A DNA stretch of 64,000 nt from Microbacterium paludicola. GTDB lineage: Bacteria > Actinomycetota > Actinomycetes > Actinomycetales > Microbacteriaceae. Below, one piece after another: positions 18,833 through 28,295 of this stretch; within the stretch, counting starts at the first letter, position 1, and each line of letters begins with the position of its first letter. Below the pieces are notes generated by a model. The model was not told the origin of the DNA. It was given only the letters and a program-made list of their open reading frames with translations, and made no database searches. The DNA is taken from contig NZ_JADGLL010000002.1 of the NCBI RefSeq assembly GCF_015235415.1, forward strand, positions 1 through 64,000, in the 5' to 3' direction. Position numbers and translations under genes: made by a program.

Positions 18833-19612
18833 TCAACCGAAGCGGCCCGAGACGTAGTCCTCGGTCGCCTGCACCGACGGCGTCGTGAAGATCGTCGCGG
18901 TGTCGTCGTACTCGATGAGCTTGCCCGGCTTGCCGGTGCCCGCGATGTTGAAGAACGCCGTCTTGTCGCTCACGCGCGACGCCTGCTGCATGTTGTGCGT
19001 GACGATCACGACCGTGTAGTCGTTCTTCAGCTCGGAGATGAGCTCCTCGATCGCGAAGGTCGAGATCGGGTCGAGGGCCGAGCAGGGCTCGTCCATCAGG
19101 ATGACCTGGGGCGACACGGCGATCGTTCGGGCGATGCAGAGACGCTGCTGCTGACCACCCGACAGGCCCGAACCCGGGCGGTCGAGGCGGTCCTTGACCT
19201 CGTTCCAGAGGTTCGCGCCGCGCAGCGACTTCTCGACGAGGTCGTCGGCGTCGCTGCGGGAGATGCGCTTGTTGTTCAGCGTCACGCCGGCAAGGACGTT
19301 CTCGCGGATCGACATGGTCGGGAACGGGTTGGGGCGCTGGAACACCATTCCCACCTGGCGACGCACCATCACGGGGTCGACGCCGTTTCCGTACAGGTCC
19401 TCGCCGTCGAGCAGCACCTCGCCCTTCACGTACGCGCCGGGGATGACCTCGTGCATGCGGTTCAGGGTGCGAAGGAACGTGGACTTGCCGCAACCCGACG
19501 GGCCGATGAAGGCCGTCACGGAGCGGGGCTGGATGTCGATCGAAACGCCCTCCACGGCGAGGAAGTCGCCGTAGTACACGTTCAGGTCGTTGACTTCGAT
19601 GCTCTTGGACAC
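18833..19612 (-). CDS. pstB: Phosphate ABC transporter ATP-binding protein
   Basis: A 259-residue ATPase of the PstSCAB high-affinity phosphate importer. It has Walker [10 protein letters not shown] (37-45), the PstB-type FQRPNPFP Q-loop, the signature LSGGQQQRL and Walker B VILMDEP. It is the last gene of pstSCAB, starting 51 nt after pstA. Its transport activity also feeds the PhoU/SenX3 signalling path. Confidence 0.97.
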   Translation of the reverse strand: MSKSIEVNDLNVYYGDFLAVEGVSIDIQPRSVTAFIGPSGCGKSTFLRTLNRMHEVIPGAYVKGEVLLDGEDLYGNGVDPVMVRRQVGMVFQRPNPFPTMSIRENVLAGVTLNNKRISRSDADDLVEKSLRGANLWNEVKDRLDRPGSGLSGGQQQRLCIARTIAVSPQVILMDEPCSALDPISTFAIEELISELKNDYTVVIVTHNMQQASRVSDKTAFFNIAGTGKPGKLIEYDDTATIFTTPSVQATEDYVSGRFG

Positions 19613-19663
19613 CTGGGTCTCTTTCTGTTTATCGCAGTCGGGAAAGTCTGAGTCGGGTGGGGG

Positions 19664-20764
19664 TCAGCGGCCGGTCATCTTCGGCGCGAAGATCTTGGCG
19701 ATCACGCGCGCGCCGAGGTTGAGCACCATGACGATCAGGATGAGCGTCAGCGCGGCGGCCCACGCGCGGTCGAGGTAGGCCTGCACGTCGGTGCCCGGGG
19801 TGTCGTAGCTGTAGAACGCGAACACGGGCAGCGTCATCATCGGGTCGTCGAGCAGATCCATGTTCAGGTTCGGCGTGATTCCCGCCGTCAGCACGAGCGG
19901 GGCGGTCTCGCCGATGACGCGCGAGATCGCCAGCATGACCGTGGTGGTGATGCCGGTGATGGCCGTGGGAAGCACGACCTTCACGATGGTCAGCCACTTC
20001 GGCACGCCGAGCGCGAACGACGCCTCGCGCAGCTCGTTGGGGACGATCCGCAGCATCTCCTCGGTGCCGCGCACCACGACCGGGATCATCAGCACGCTGA
20101 GCGCCAGGGCGCCCATCATGCCGAACGAGATGCCGGGCCGGATGAACAGCGAGAACACCGCGTAGATGAACAGACCCGCGACGATCGACGGGATGCCCGT
20201 CATGACGTCCACGAGGAACGTGATGGTGCGGGCGATCCGGCCGCGGCCGTACTCGACGAGGTAGATCGCCGTCATGATGCCGATCGGCACCGAGATGACG
20301 GTGGCCGTCAGGGTGATCAGCACCGTGCCCCAGATGGCGTGCACGGCGCCGCCGCCCGCGCCGACGACGTTGCGCATCGACCAGCTGAAGAAGGTGCCGT
20401 CGAAGCGCGCGAGGCCCTCGGCGACGACGGTGAACAGCAGCGACACGAGCGGCAGCAGGGCGAGCACGAACGCCGTCGCGACGAGGGCGGTCATCAGGCG
20501 GTCGACCGCGTGGCGGCGGCTCTCGGCGATGCTCGAGAACACCGTGATGGCGATCAGGTAGATGACCATGCCGACGAGCAGGGCGCCCGTGATGTTGAAC
20601 TGCGCGAGGTCCCCGCCGATGTTCAGCACCACGAACAGGGCGATCGAGACGAACATCGAGAAGCCCAGCAGGATCCACGGCATGCCCTTGGGCATGCGAC
20701 CCGAGGTGAGCGAGGACGTGCTGACCTTCGGCGCGTCAGAGGTGGTGGCGGTGGCGGTCGACAT
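19664..20764 (-). CDS. pstA: Phosphate ABC transporter permease PstA
   Basis: A 366-residue permease. The N-terminus (about 30 residues) is soluble, then come two extra hydrophobic segments before the usual six-helix MetI-like core, so it is longer than the E. coli protein. The EAA-type loop reads ELREASFALGVPKWLTIVKVVLP near residues 265-287. The ATG overlaps the pstC stop by one base (TGATG), which fixes the start and implies coupled translation. A longer open frame upstream lies inside pstC. Confidence 0.95.
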   Translation of the reverse strand: MSTATATTSDAPKVSTSSLTSGRMPKGMPWILLGFSMFVSIALFVVLNIGGDLAQFNITGALLVGMVIYLIAITVFSSIAESRRHAVDRLMTALVATAFVLALLPLVSLLFTVVAEGLARFDGTFFSWSMRNVVGAGGGAVHAIWGTVLITLTATVISVPIGIMTAIYLVEYGRGRIARTITFLVDVMTGIPSIVAGLFIYAVFSLFIRPGISFGMMGALALSVLMIPVVVRGTEEMLRIVPNELREASFALGVPKWLTIVKVVLPTAITGITTTVMLAISRVIGETAPLVLTAGITPNLNMDLLDDPMMTLPVFAFYSYDTPGTDVQAYLDRAWAAALTLILIVMVLNLGARVIAKIFAPKMTGR

Positions 20765-21750
20765 CAGTTCGCTCCAGAGAACTCGGCCCGGCGCGAGACG
20801 ATCCAGCGCGCGAGGAAGTTGACGCCGAACGTCACGAGGAAGAGGATCAGGCCCGCCGCGACGAGCGTCGCGGTGCCGTCGCCGTGCGCCTCGGGGAAGC
20901 GCAGCGCGATCGTGGCCGGGATGGTCGAGGGGTTGACCGTGCTGAGCAGCTGGAAGGTCACGAGCGACGACGGGGCGAGCACCATGGCCACGGCCATGGT
21001 CTCGCCGAGCGCGCGGCCGAGCGCGAGCATCGCGGCCGACACCATGCCGCTGCGGGCGAACGGCAGCACGGCCATCCGGATCATCTCCCAGCGGGTGGCG
21101 CCGAGCGCCAGCGCGGCCTCCTCGTGCAGCTTGGGCGTCTGCAGGAAGATCTCGCGGCAGATGGCGGTCATGATCGGCAGGATCATCACGGCGAGCACGA
21201 GACCCGCGGTCAGGATGGTCTTTCCCGAGCCGGACGGTGCGGCGTTCTCGGGCACCGCGAACAACGGGATCCAGCCGAGGTTCTCGTTGAGCCACCGGTA
21301 GATCGGCACGAGCATGGGGCCGAAGGTCAGGGCGCCCCAGAGGCCGAACACCACCGAGGGGACCGCGGCGAGCAGGTCGATCACGTAGCCGATGGCGCTG
21401 GCGAGCCGGCGCGGCGCGTAGTGCGAGATGAACAGCGCGATGCCGAGGGCGATCGGCGAGGCGATCACGAGGGCGATCAGCGCGGCCCAGAGCGTGCCGA
21501 ACACGAGCGGCCAGACCCACTCGAGGAAGGGCTGGCCCCTGAGGATGTTGTTGTCCGTCGTGTCGGGCTTGAAGGCCGGCAGCGACTGGATGATCAGGAA
21601 CAGGGCGACCGCGGCGAGGACGACCAGGATGATCAGGCCGGAGCCGAGCGCGGTGCCCGAGAAGATGAGGTCGCCGGGGCGCTTGACGGCCTTCGGCGGC
21701 GTGCCGGGCGCCGAGGTGGGCGCCTCGGGCTCCGTCGTGGTGGTGGTCAT
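20764..21750 (-). CDS. pstC: Phosphate ABC transporter permease PstC
   Basis: A 328-residue permease with six to seven membrane segments. The cytoplasmic EAA loop is LHEEAALALGATRWEMIRMAVLP near residues 218-240, followed by ALGRALGETMAVAMVL. The N-terminus is a Thr/Pro-rich soluble stretch. GAGGAG lies about 10 nt before the ATG at 21750. Between it and pstS is a strong branched hairpin that may lower expression relative to PstS. Confidence 0.95.
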   Translation of the reverse strand: MTTTTTEPEAPTSAPGTPPKAVKRPGDLIFSGTALGSGLIILVVLAAVALFLIIQSLPAFKPDTTDNNILRGQPFLEWVWPLVFGTLWAALIALVIASPIALGIALFISHYAPRRLASAIGYVIDLLAAVPSVVFGLWGALTFGPMLVPIYRWLNENLGWIPLFAVPENAAPSGSGKTILTAGLVLAVMILPIMTAICREIFLQTPKLHEEAALALGATRWEMIRMAVLPFARSGMVSAAMLALGRALGETMAVAMVLAPSSLVTFQLLSTVNPSTIPATIALRFPEAHGDGTATLVAAGLILFLVTFGVNFLARWIVSRRAEFSGAN

Positions 21751-21826
21751 GGAGTTCCCGCTCCTCAGGGTTTCGGGTTCGTGCTGGGCGCTTTGTGAAG
21801 CCGGGGATTCGTCAGTCGGAAATGCG

Positions 21827-21890
21827 GCCGGTGCCCTCGCGCTCCTCGGAACCGAGGATCCCACAGGGGGAGGGGCGCGAGGGCACCGGC
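21827..21890 (-). promoter_or_regulatory. Branched hairpin between pstS and pstC, possible attenuator
   Basis: A 16-bp inverted repeat (21827-21842 with 21875-21890, core CCGGTGCCCTCGCG) encloses a second hairpin, TCCTCGG/CCGAGGA, at 21843-21858. There is no U-tract, so it is either a partial terminator or an mRNA-stabilising 3' end for pstS. Confidence 0.7.
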
Positions 21891-21920
21891 GGTGCTGATA
21901 TGCGGATCAGGCGGTCAGCG

Positions 21921-23042
21921 TCACTCCGTGACGATGGCGTCGATCGCGGCGGCGGCCTTCTCGATCAGACCGGTCGACAGCGGGGCGGCGCCGGCGGCCT
22001 CGGCGCCGATGGCCTGGCCCTCCTCGGAGGTGACGAACTGGAAGTACGCCTTGACGAGGCTGGCGACCTCCGGGTCCTCGTACTCGACGCAGCCGATGAG
22101 GTACGAGACAAGGGCGATCGGGTACGAGCCGGCCGGGGCGGCGGCGGGGTCGACCGCGAACGCGAGGTCGTGGTCCGAGCGGCCCTCCTCGAGCGGCGAG
22201 GCCTCGACGAGCGCCGCGGCGGCATCGGCCGAGTAGGAGATGAACTCGTCGCCGTTCTGCACGGCGACCTGACCCAGCTCCGAGGTGCGCGACGCGTCGG
22301 CGAAGCCGATGTAGCCCTCGCCCGCGGCGATGGCGTCGACGACACCCGAGGTGCCGTCCGCACCCTCACCGCTCTGCAGCGGCCAGGTGTCCTCGGGCTC
22401 CCAGGTCCAGACGTCGGGGGCCGTGGCGGCCAGGTAGCTCTGGAAGGTCTCCTGCGTGCCCGACGCGTCCGAGCGGTGCACGGGGGTGATCGTCGTGGCC
22501 GGCAGCTCGACGCCCTCGTTCAGCGCGGCGATCGCGGGGTCGTCCCACGAGGTGATCTCGCCGGCGAAGATCTTCGCGATCGTGTCGGCGTCCATGTTCA
22601 GCGAGTCCACGCCGGGCAGGTTGAACGCGACGGCGACGGGCGAGATGTAGTTCGGGACCTCGACGATCTCGTCGGTCGCGCAGGAGCCGAAGCCGCCCTC
22701 CTCGATCTCCTCGATCTTGAAGGCGCGGTCGGAGCCGATGAAGTTCGATGCACCGGCCTTGAAGTTGTCGCGGCCGACGCCCGAGCCCGTGGACTCGTAG
22801 AGGACGTTCGCCTCGGGGTTGGCGGTCTGGAACTCGGCGACCCAGGCCTCCTGAGCGGAGCCCTGCGACGAGGCGCCGGTGGCCTCGATCGTGCCGCTGA
22901 CGGTGGTCGTGGGCTCGCCGCTCGCGGAGGGGGCCGTGCCACCGTCGTTGCCGGCCGGGGCCTCGTTGGAGGCGCAGCCGGCGAGGGTGAGTGCAGCGAC
23001 CGCGCCAAGGGCCGCGATGCTGGAGAGACGGGTGATCTTCAC
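21921..23042 (-). CDS. pstS: Phosphate-binding lipoprotein PstS
   Basis: A 373-residue substrate-binding protein of the phosphate importer. The signal peptide ends in the lipobox LAGC with Cys23 as lipid anchor. A flexible Gly/Ser/Thr-rich linker leads into the PBP domain starting VSGTIEATGASSQGSAQEAW. Phosphate-contact segments include STGSGVGRDNF near residue 106 and HRSDASGTQETF near residue 192. It is the first gene of pstSCAB, with a PHO box about 100 nt upstream. Confidence 0.96.
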   Translation of the reverse strand: MKITRLSSIAALGAVAALTLAGCASNEAPAGNDGGTAPSASGEPTTTVSGTIEATGASSQGSAQEAWVAEFQTANPEANVLYESTGSGVGRDNFKAGASNFIGSDRAFKIEEIEEGGFGSCATDEIVEVPNYISPVAVAFNLPGVDSLNMDADTIAKIFAGEITSWDDPAIAALNEGVELPATTITPVHRSDASGTQETFQSYLAATAPDVWTWEPEDTWPLQSGEGADGTSGVVDAIAAGEGYIGFADASRTSELGQVAVQNGDEFISYSADAAAALVEASPLEEGRSDHDLAFAVDPAAAPAGSYPIALVSYLIGCVEYEDPEVASLVKAYFQFVTSEEGQAIGAEAAGAAPLSTGLIEKAAAAIDAIVTE

Positions 23043-23141
23043 TGTGTATCCGTTTCGATCAGGGATTCAGGGACGTCCCCCACCGGGTTGCAGGGCACGT
23101 CGTGACGCTAGGAGAGGGCGGTGACGAGACTGCGGTGCGCG

Positions 23142-23159
23142 GGTGAACGGATGGTGAAC
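23142..23159 (-). promoter_or_regulatory. PHO box (two direct repeats) upstream of pstS
   Basis: On the minus strand GTTCACC occurs twice with an 11-bp period (23159-23153 and 23148-23142). This is the form of the actinobacterial PHO box bound by PhoP/RegX3-type regulators. The likely regulator, RegX3, is encoded at 37332-38015. A TAGCGT hexamer at 23110-23105 could be the -10. Confidence 0.75.
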
Positions 23160-23242
23160 GACCCCCATCGATCCCGGATCAGAGGCGGAATCCACGGCGT
23201 TCTCACACGATTCGAGATCGAATCGTGAGACGTGGATACCGG

Positions 23243-24184
23243 TCAGGCCTTCGGTGCGTGCGTCTCGATCGCGACGATGCCGGATCCGGGGTTGGTCGCG
23301 GAGATGTGCACGACGCTGAACGCGCCGGTCTCGAGCGCCGCGGCGTCCGAGAGGTACGAGCCGCGCATGGTCCCCGTCGCGAGCGCGAGCTCGGTCAGGA
23401 TCTCGGGCAGCACCGGACCGTGGCTGCACAGCACCGCGGGCTTGCCGGAGCGCACGCGGCGCCCGACGACCTCGCGCACTCCCGCGGTGCCGTCCTCCCA
23501 GGCATCCTGACTGATCAGGTCGGTCTCGTGGATCCGGCGACCCGTGGCCTTCGACAGCGGTGCCACGGTCGATGTGCAGCGCACCGCGGTGCTGGAGACG
23601 ATGCGACGCACGCCGAACGCCTGGAGGGGCCCGGCGACGGCCTTCGCCTGCGCCTTGCCCCGCGGCGCGAGCGGTCGCAGCGCGTCGCGGCCATCCCATT
23701 CGTCGCGCGACAGCGCCTTGCCGTGCCGGAGGGCGATGATCGGGAACGTGCGGAGGACGCCGTCGTCGAGCAGCCGCTCGAAGTGCTCGAGGATCTCGAT
23801 GTCGACGGGATAGCTGAGGCGCGCGTGGGCCTTCTTCAGGCTCACCCACTCGACGCCGGAGACCTCGTCGTTCGGGACGAACGCGCTCGCGCGGATCGCC
23901 TCGTCGCTCGCGGCGGCCGACCAGTAGTGGACGATCTTCTGCTTGCCGCTCGGCAGCGTGTAGCGCGAGACGCCCAGCGGGGCGCCGAGCGTCGTGCGGA
24001 TGCCCGTCTCCTCGAGGATCTCGCGCACCGCGGTCTCCACGAGCATCTCGCCCGGATCGACCTTTCCCTTGGGCAGTGTGACGTCCCGGTACTTCGTGCG
24101 GTGGATCAGCAGCACGCGCAGCTTGCCGTCGACGAGCCGCCAGACGACGCCCCCCGCGGCGTAGACGGCGAGATCGGCGGTCAT
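23243..24184 (-). CDS. mutT1: Nudix hydrolase fused to a histidine phosphatase (MutT1-like)
   Basis: A 313-residue two-domain cytosolic enzyme. The Nudix box [23 protein letters not shown] lies near residues 40-62. The second domain begins near residue 150 with the RHG motif of histidine phosphatases (ALRHGKAL) and includes SSTAVRC and CSHGPVL. Mycobacterial MutT1 has this layout; it acts on 8-oxo-(d)GTP and on diadenosine polyphosphates. The ATG overlaps the ppk stop by 4 nt, the same order as in M. tuberculosis. Confidence 0.9.
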   Translation of the reverse strand: MTADLAVYAAGGVVWRLVDGKLRVLLIHRTKYRDVTLPKGKVDPGEMLVETAVREILEETGIRTTLGAPLGVSRYTLPSGKQKIVHYWSAAASDEAIRASAFVPNDEVSGVEWVSLKKAHARLSYPVDIEILEHFERLLDDGVLRTFPIIALRHGKALSRDEWDGRDALRPLAPRGKAQAKAVAGPLQAFGVRRIVSSTAVRCTSTVAPLSKATGRRIHETDLISQDAWEDGTAGVREVVGRRVRSGKPAVLCSHGPVLPEILTELALATGTMRGSYLSDAAALETGAFSVVHISATNPGSGIVAIETHAPKA

Positions 24185-26352
24185 CGGATCGCGCGCGCCT
24201 GCCGGCGGCGCTTGACGGAGGACATCCGGCGGTCCTGCAGGTCGAGCAGGGGCTTCCCGTCGGCATCCACGCTGTGACGCGTCCACACGCCGTCCTCGCC
24301 GAGGTGCCACGAGCTGATCCGCTCGTCCATCGCGAGGTCGAACAGGTTCAGCAGCTCGGTGACGTGCGCGGGGGCCGTGACGCGCACGAGCGCCTCCACG
24401 CGGCGGTCCAGGTTGCGGTGCATCATGTCGGCGCTGCCGATGAACACCTCGGGGGAGCCGTTGTTCTCGAACGCGAAGATGCGCGAGTGCTCGAGGTAGC
24501 GACCGAGGATCGAGCGCACAGTGATGTTGTCGGTCACGCCCGGCAGGTCTGTGCGCAGCGAGCAGATGCCGCGCACCCACACGTCGACCTTCACGCCCGC
24601 GATGCTCGCGCGGTACAGCGCGTCGATGATCTGCTCGTCGACCATCGAGTTGACCTTGATGCGCACGCGGGCCGGCTTGCCGGCCAGCGCGTTGCGGCGC
24701 TCGCGGTCGATCAGGCGCAGCAGCCCCTTGCGCAGGTGCAGCGGCGCGACGAGGAGTCGCTTGAACTTCTTCTCGATCGCGTAACCGCTCAGCTCGTTGA
24801 ACAGGCGCGTGAGGTCGCGGCCGACCTGCGGGTCGGTGGTGAACAGACCGAAGTCCTCGTACAGGCGGCTGGTCTTCGGGTTGTAGTTGCCGGTGCCGAC
24901 GTGGCTGTAGTGGCGCAGCTCGCCCTTCTCCTCGCGGATCACGAGCGCGAGCTTGCAGTGGGTCTTGAGCCCGACGAGGCCGTAGACGACGTGCACGCCG
25001 GCCTTCTCGAGCTTGCGGGCCCAGACGATGTTGTTCGCCTCGTCGAACCGCGCCTTCACCTCGACAAGCGCGAGCACCTGCTTGCCGGCCTCGGCGGCGT
25101 CGATGAGGGCCTGCACGATCGGGCTGTCGCCGGACGTGCGGTACAGCGTCTGCTTGATGGCGAGCACGTGCGGATCCCGCGCGGCCTGCTCGAGGAACGC
25201 CTGCACACTTGTCGCGAACGACTCGTACGGGTGGTGCACGAGCACATCCGACTTGCGGATGGCGGCGAAGATGTCGGGGCGTGCCTCCTGGTCGACCGGC
25301 TGGAACGGCACAGACGTGGTCGGCACGTGCGGCGGGTAGTGAAGGTCCGGACGCTTGATCGCCGACAGGGCGAACAGGGCGCGCAGGTCGAGCGGCCCGG
25401 GGAGTCGGTAGACCTCCTGCTCGGTGATGTCGAGCTCCTTGATGAGGAGGTCGAGCGTCAGGTCATCCATGTCGTCGGTGATCTCGAGCCGGATCGGCGG
25501 GCCGAAGCGGCGCCGCAGCAGCTCGGCCTCGAGCGCCTGGATGAGGTTCTCGGTCTCGTCCTCCTCGATCACCACGTCCTCGTTGCGGGTGAGGCGGAAC
25601 GCGTGGTGGTCGAGGATCTCCATGCCGGGGAACAGATCCTCGAGATGCTGGGCGATGAGCTCCTCGAGGGGCAGGAACCGCATGCTCTCGCCCTCCGAGT
25701 GGGGCACCTCGACATAGCGGGGCATCATCGGCGGGACCTTGAGGCGCGCGAACTCCTGCCGGCCCGTCCGCGCGTTCCGGATCCGGATGGCGAGGTTGAG
25801 CGAGAGACCCGAGATGTACGGGAACGGATGCGCCGGGTCGACGGCCAGCGGCATCAGGACCGGGAAGACCTTCGCGTGGAAGTAGTCATACAGCGCGGTG
25901 CGCTCGTCGACGCTCAGCGCCTCCCATCCGACGACCTCGATGCCGGTCTCGGCGAGGGCCGGGCGCACCGCGTCGTTCCACGCCCTCGCGTGACGCAGCT
26001 GCAGGCGGTGGGCCTCGGCCGAGATCGCCGCGAGCGCGTCGGCCGGCGCCACTCCCACGTTCGTGGGCACGGCGAGGCCGGTCACGATGCGACGCTTCAG
26101 GCCGGCGATGCGCACCATGAAGAACTCGTCGAGGTTGCTCGCGAAGATCGCGAGGAAGTTCGCCCGCTCGAGCAGCGGCAGCGTCGGGTCCTCCGCCAGT
26201 TCCAGCACCCGCTGGTTGAACGCCAGCCAGCTCAGCTCGCGGTCCAGATAGCGGTTCTCGGGGAGCTGAGCGTCGGGAGCCTCTACGGCGGCGTCGAAGT
26301 CGTCGTCCTCGGCGTCGCCGATGCCGGTGTCCACGATGGCGGAGTCGATCAT
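24181..26352 (-). CDS. ppk: Polyphosphate kinase 1
   Basis: A 723-residue enzyme that makes polyphosphate from ATP reversibly. The N-terminal domain starts at [18 protein letters not shown] (near residue 36). The phospholipase-D-like catalytic domains contain the phosphorylated His465 in [10 protein letters not shown] and [17 protein letters not shown]. The gene heads a ppk-mutT1 operon between the pst cluster and a GlnR-like gene. A weak PHO-box-like pair (CGTGAAC and CGTGACG, 11-bp period, 26374-26391) lies just upstream. Confidence 0.96.
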   Translation of the reverse strand: MIDSAIVDTGIGDAEDDDFDAAVEAPDAQLPENRYLDRELSWLAFNQRVLELAEDPTLPLLERANFLAIFASNLDEFFMVRIAGLKRRIVTGLAVPTNVGVAPADALAAISAEAHRLQLRHARAWNDAVRPALAETGIEVVGWEALSVDERTALYDYFHAKVFPVLMPLAVDPAHPFPYISGLSLNLAIRIRNARTGRQEFARLKVPPMMPRYVEVPHSEGESMRFLPLEELIAQHLEDLFPGMEILDHHAFRLTRNEDVVIEEDETENLIQALEAELLRRRFGPPIRLEITDDMDDLTLDLLIKELDITEQEVYRLPGPLDLRALFALSAIKRPDLHYPPHVPTTSVPFQPVDQEARPDIFAAIRKSDVLVHHPYESFATSVQAFLEQAARDPHVLAIKQTLYRTSGDSPIVQALIDAAEAGKQVLALVEVKARFDEANNIVWARKLEKAGVHVVYGLVGLKTHCKLALVIREEKGELRHYSHVGTGNYNPKTSRLYEDFGLFTTDPQVGRDLTRLFNELSGYAIEKKFKRLLVAPLHLRKGLLRLIDRERRNALAGKPARVRIKVNSMVDEQIIDALYRASIAGVKVDVWVRGICSLRTDLPGVTDNITVRSILGRYLEHSRIFAFENNGSPEVFIGSADMMHRNLDRRVEALVRVTAPAHVTELLNLFDLAMDERISSWHLGEDGVWTRHSVDADGKPLLDLQDRRMSSVKRRRQARAIR

Positions 26353-26401
26353 GCGGCCATCCTGCCACCGTCGCGTGACGCGCGCGTGAACGAGGGAGAG
26401 G

Positions 26402-27088
26402 TCAGGGCACAGCGGGCAGCTGGTCGTCGTCCTCGTAGACGTTGAAGCGGTACCCCACGTTGCGGACGGTGCCGATCAGCTGCTCGAGGTCGCCGAGCTT
26501 GGCGCGCAGGCGCCGCACGTGCACGTCGACCGTGCGCGTGCCGCCGAAGTAGTCGTAGCCCCAGACCTCGCTCAGCAGCTGCTCGCGCGTGAACACCCGC
26601 GACGGGTGCGTGGCGAAGAAGTGCAGCAGCTGGAACTCCTTGTAGGTGAGATCGAGCGGCTTGCCGTGCACCTTCGCCGAGTACGACGACTCATCGATCG
26701 TGATGCCGGAGGTCTGGATCCGGGTGCTCACCTGCTCGGTCGCCTGCCGTCCGATCGCGAGGCGGATGCGCGCATCCACCTCGGCGGGACCGGCGGACAC
26801 CAGGATGACGTCGTCGACGCCCCAGTCAGGGGAGACGGCCGTGAGCCCGCCCTCGGTGACGATGAGGAGCAGCGGCGCGTCGAGGCCGGTGGTGTTGAGG
26901 ATCTTGCACAGCGACTTGGCGCCCACGAGGTCGGTGCGCGCATCCACGAAGATGACGTCGGCGCTCGGGGCATTGACGAGCTGCGCGGGCTCGGCGGGAA
27001 TCTGCCGCACCCGGTGGCTCAGCAGCTCGAGCGAGGGCAGGGCAGCGCTTCCTCCGGGGGCGGAGCTCAAGACAAGCAGCTGGGCCAA
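26402..27088 (-). CDS. glnR: GlnR-like OmpR-family regulator
   Basis: A 228-residue protein with an N-terminal receiver-like domain and a C-terminal winged helix. [37 protein letters not shown] and [20 protein letters not shown] match Streptomyces and mycobacterial GlnR, the atypical orphan regulator of nitrogen assimilation. The receiver has VDARTDL at the acceptor region and no paired kinase gene is adjacent, fitting a phosphorylation-independent regulator. The start is the TTG at 27088, which follows GAAGGA and gives [13 protein letters not shown]. The longer upstream frame is low-complexity. Confidence 0.85.
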   Translation of the reverse strand: MAQLLVLSSAPGGSAALPSLELLSHRVRQIPAEPAQLVNAPSADVIFVDARTDLVGAKSLCKILNTTGLDAPLLLIVTEGGLTAVSPDWGVDDVILVSAGPAEVDARIRLAIGRQATEQVSTRIQTSGITIDESSYSAKVHGKPLDLTYKEFQLLHFFATHPSRVFTREQLLSEVWGYDYFGGTRTVDVHVRRLRAKLGDLEQLIGTVRNVGYRFNVYEDDDQLPAVP

Positions 27089-27256
27089 GCGATGTCCTTC
27101 CGGCACGGTGGGGATTCGCGCCTTGGCATCGATGCGGTAGGGACGCCGCATCGTGACCCCATCATAGAGCGCTCGTCGCGCGTGCCCGCGCCGGGCCGGC
27201 ACCGCTCCCAGGTGAGGGGTTTGGCGCCACCGGGCGTCGTCGCCGACAATGGGGCG

Positions 27257-27547
27257 ATGACGATCCCCGAGCTCGCTCCCCGCCGCCGCTACGGCGCAAT
27301 CGCGGCGACCTGGGCGTTCGCGCTGCTCGTGGCGGTGATGATCGCGGTGGTCGTGCCGCTCGACTCCCACTTCCGCTGGTTCGGCCTCGCCGGGGGAGCG
27401 ACGCTGATCTTCGCGTTCGTCGCCCAGCTCATCGACGGCCGGCCGAGCGGTTACATCTTCCGGGTGAGCGTCGCGGCTCTCGGCGGCATGACCCTGATCG
27501 GCATCGTCGCGCTCGTCGCGGTGCTCGCCGCCGTCAGCCCCGCGTGA
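27257..27547 (+). CDS. Small membrane protein, unknown function
   Basis: A 96-residue protein with three hydrophobic segments (near residues 15-33, 42-59 and 70-92), the first preceded by basic residues. I recognise no named family. It is divergent from glnR and is followed by a 37-residue membrane protein, so the two may be co-transcribed. Confidence 0.7.
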   Translation: MTIPELAPRRRYGAIAATWAFALLVAVMIAVVVPLDSHFRWFGLAGGATLIFAFVAQLIDGRPSGYIFRVSVAALGGMTLIGIVALVAVLAAVSPA

Positions 27548-27552
27548 CGGAC

Positions 27553-27558
27553 TAGACT
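27553..27558 (+). promoter_or_regulatory. Likely -10 box of the 37-residue membrane protein, leaderless
   Basis: TAGACT lies 6 nt before the ATG at 27565. Confidence 0.5.
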
Positions 27559-27564
27559 GGCCGC

Positions 27565-27678
27565 ATGGATCTCGTCGCGCTCGAACTGTTCTTCGTCGGG
27601 CTGCTGGGCCTCGCCAGCCTGGCGATCGCCTTCGTCTCCGGTGCTGTGGTCTGGAACCTGTTCCGCGGCCAGCGCTGA
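27565..27678 (+). CDS. 37-residue single-span membrane protein
   Basis: An ORF encoding [14 protein letters not shown] at its start and [10 protein letters not shown] at its end: one hydrophobic helix of about 25 residues and a short basic tail, giving an N-out, C-in prediction. A TAGACT hexamer stands 6 nt upstream of the ATG and the next gene begins 11 nt after the stop. The tight spacing and promoter support a real gene. Function is unknown. Confidence 0.6.
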   Translation: MDLVALELFFVGLLGLASLAIAFVSGAVVWNLFRGQR

Positions 27679-27689
27679 AGGAGGGCGGC

Positions 27690-28295
27690 ATGATCGAGCT
27701 GCCTGAAGACCTCCCCGCCGACCTCGTGCCGCTGTCGTGGCTCCTCGGCGTGTGGGAGGGCACCGGCGTGATCGACTACCGCGTCGGTGACACCCACTTC
27801 GAGGGTGAGTTCTCGCACCGCGTCAGCTTCAGCCATGACGGCGGTCCGTTCCTGAACTACTCCGCGTCCGCCACGCTCGCCTCGGCCGACGGCACACCGT
27901 CGCGTGCCCTGAACTCGGAGACCGGGTTCTGGCGTCTGGCGCGGCCATCGACCGCCGCCGAGCCGGGCCCCGGTCTGCTGCCGCCACGCGAGTCGGAGAT
28001 CGTGCGGACCGCCGACGACGTCGAGAAGCTGCGCAACGCCGCCGGCGGGTTCGACATCGAGGTCTCGCTCGTCCACTCCGACGGCGTCAGCGAGCTGTAC
28101 CTCGGCCAGGCGAAGGGCCCCCGGATCGATCTCGCGACGGATGCGGTCGTGCGCACCGCGAGTGCCCGGCACTACGCGGCCGCGACGCGGATGTACGGCC
28201 TCGTCGAGAACCACCTGCTCTGGGCGTGGGACATCGCCGCGCTCGGCCGCGAGCTCGGCTCGCACGCCTCGGCCCGTCTCGCGAAGGTCTCCTGA
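27690..28295 (+). CDS. Nitrobindin-like FABP-family protein
   Basis: A 201-residue beta-barrel protein. The signature [10 protein letters not shown] lies near residues 19-28, and the conserved heme-side region [22 protein letters not shown] near residues 162-183 carries the candidate proximal His163. Characterised homologues (plant and mycobacterial nitrobindins) bind ferric heme and isomerise peroxynitrite. The stop overlaps the next ATG (TGATG), indicating coupled expression with the YgfZ-like protein. Confidence 0.85.
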   Translation: MIELPEDLPADLVPLSWLLGVWEGTGVIDYRVGDTHFEGEFSHRVSFSHDGGPFLNYSASATLASADGTPSRALNSETGFWRLARPSTAAEPGPGLLPPRESEIVRTADDVEKLRNAAGGFDIEVSLVHSDGVSELYLGQAKGPRIDLATDAVVRTASARHYAAATRMYGLVENHLLWAWDIAALGRELGSHASARLAKVS

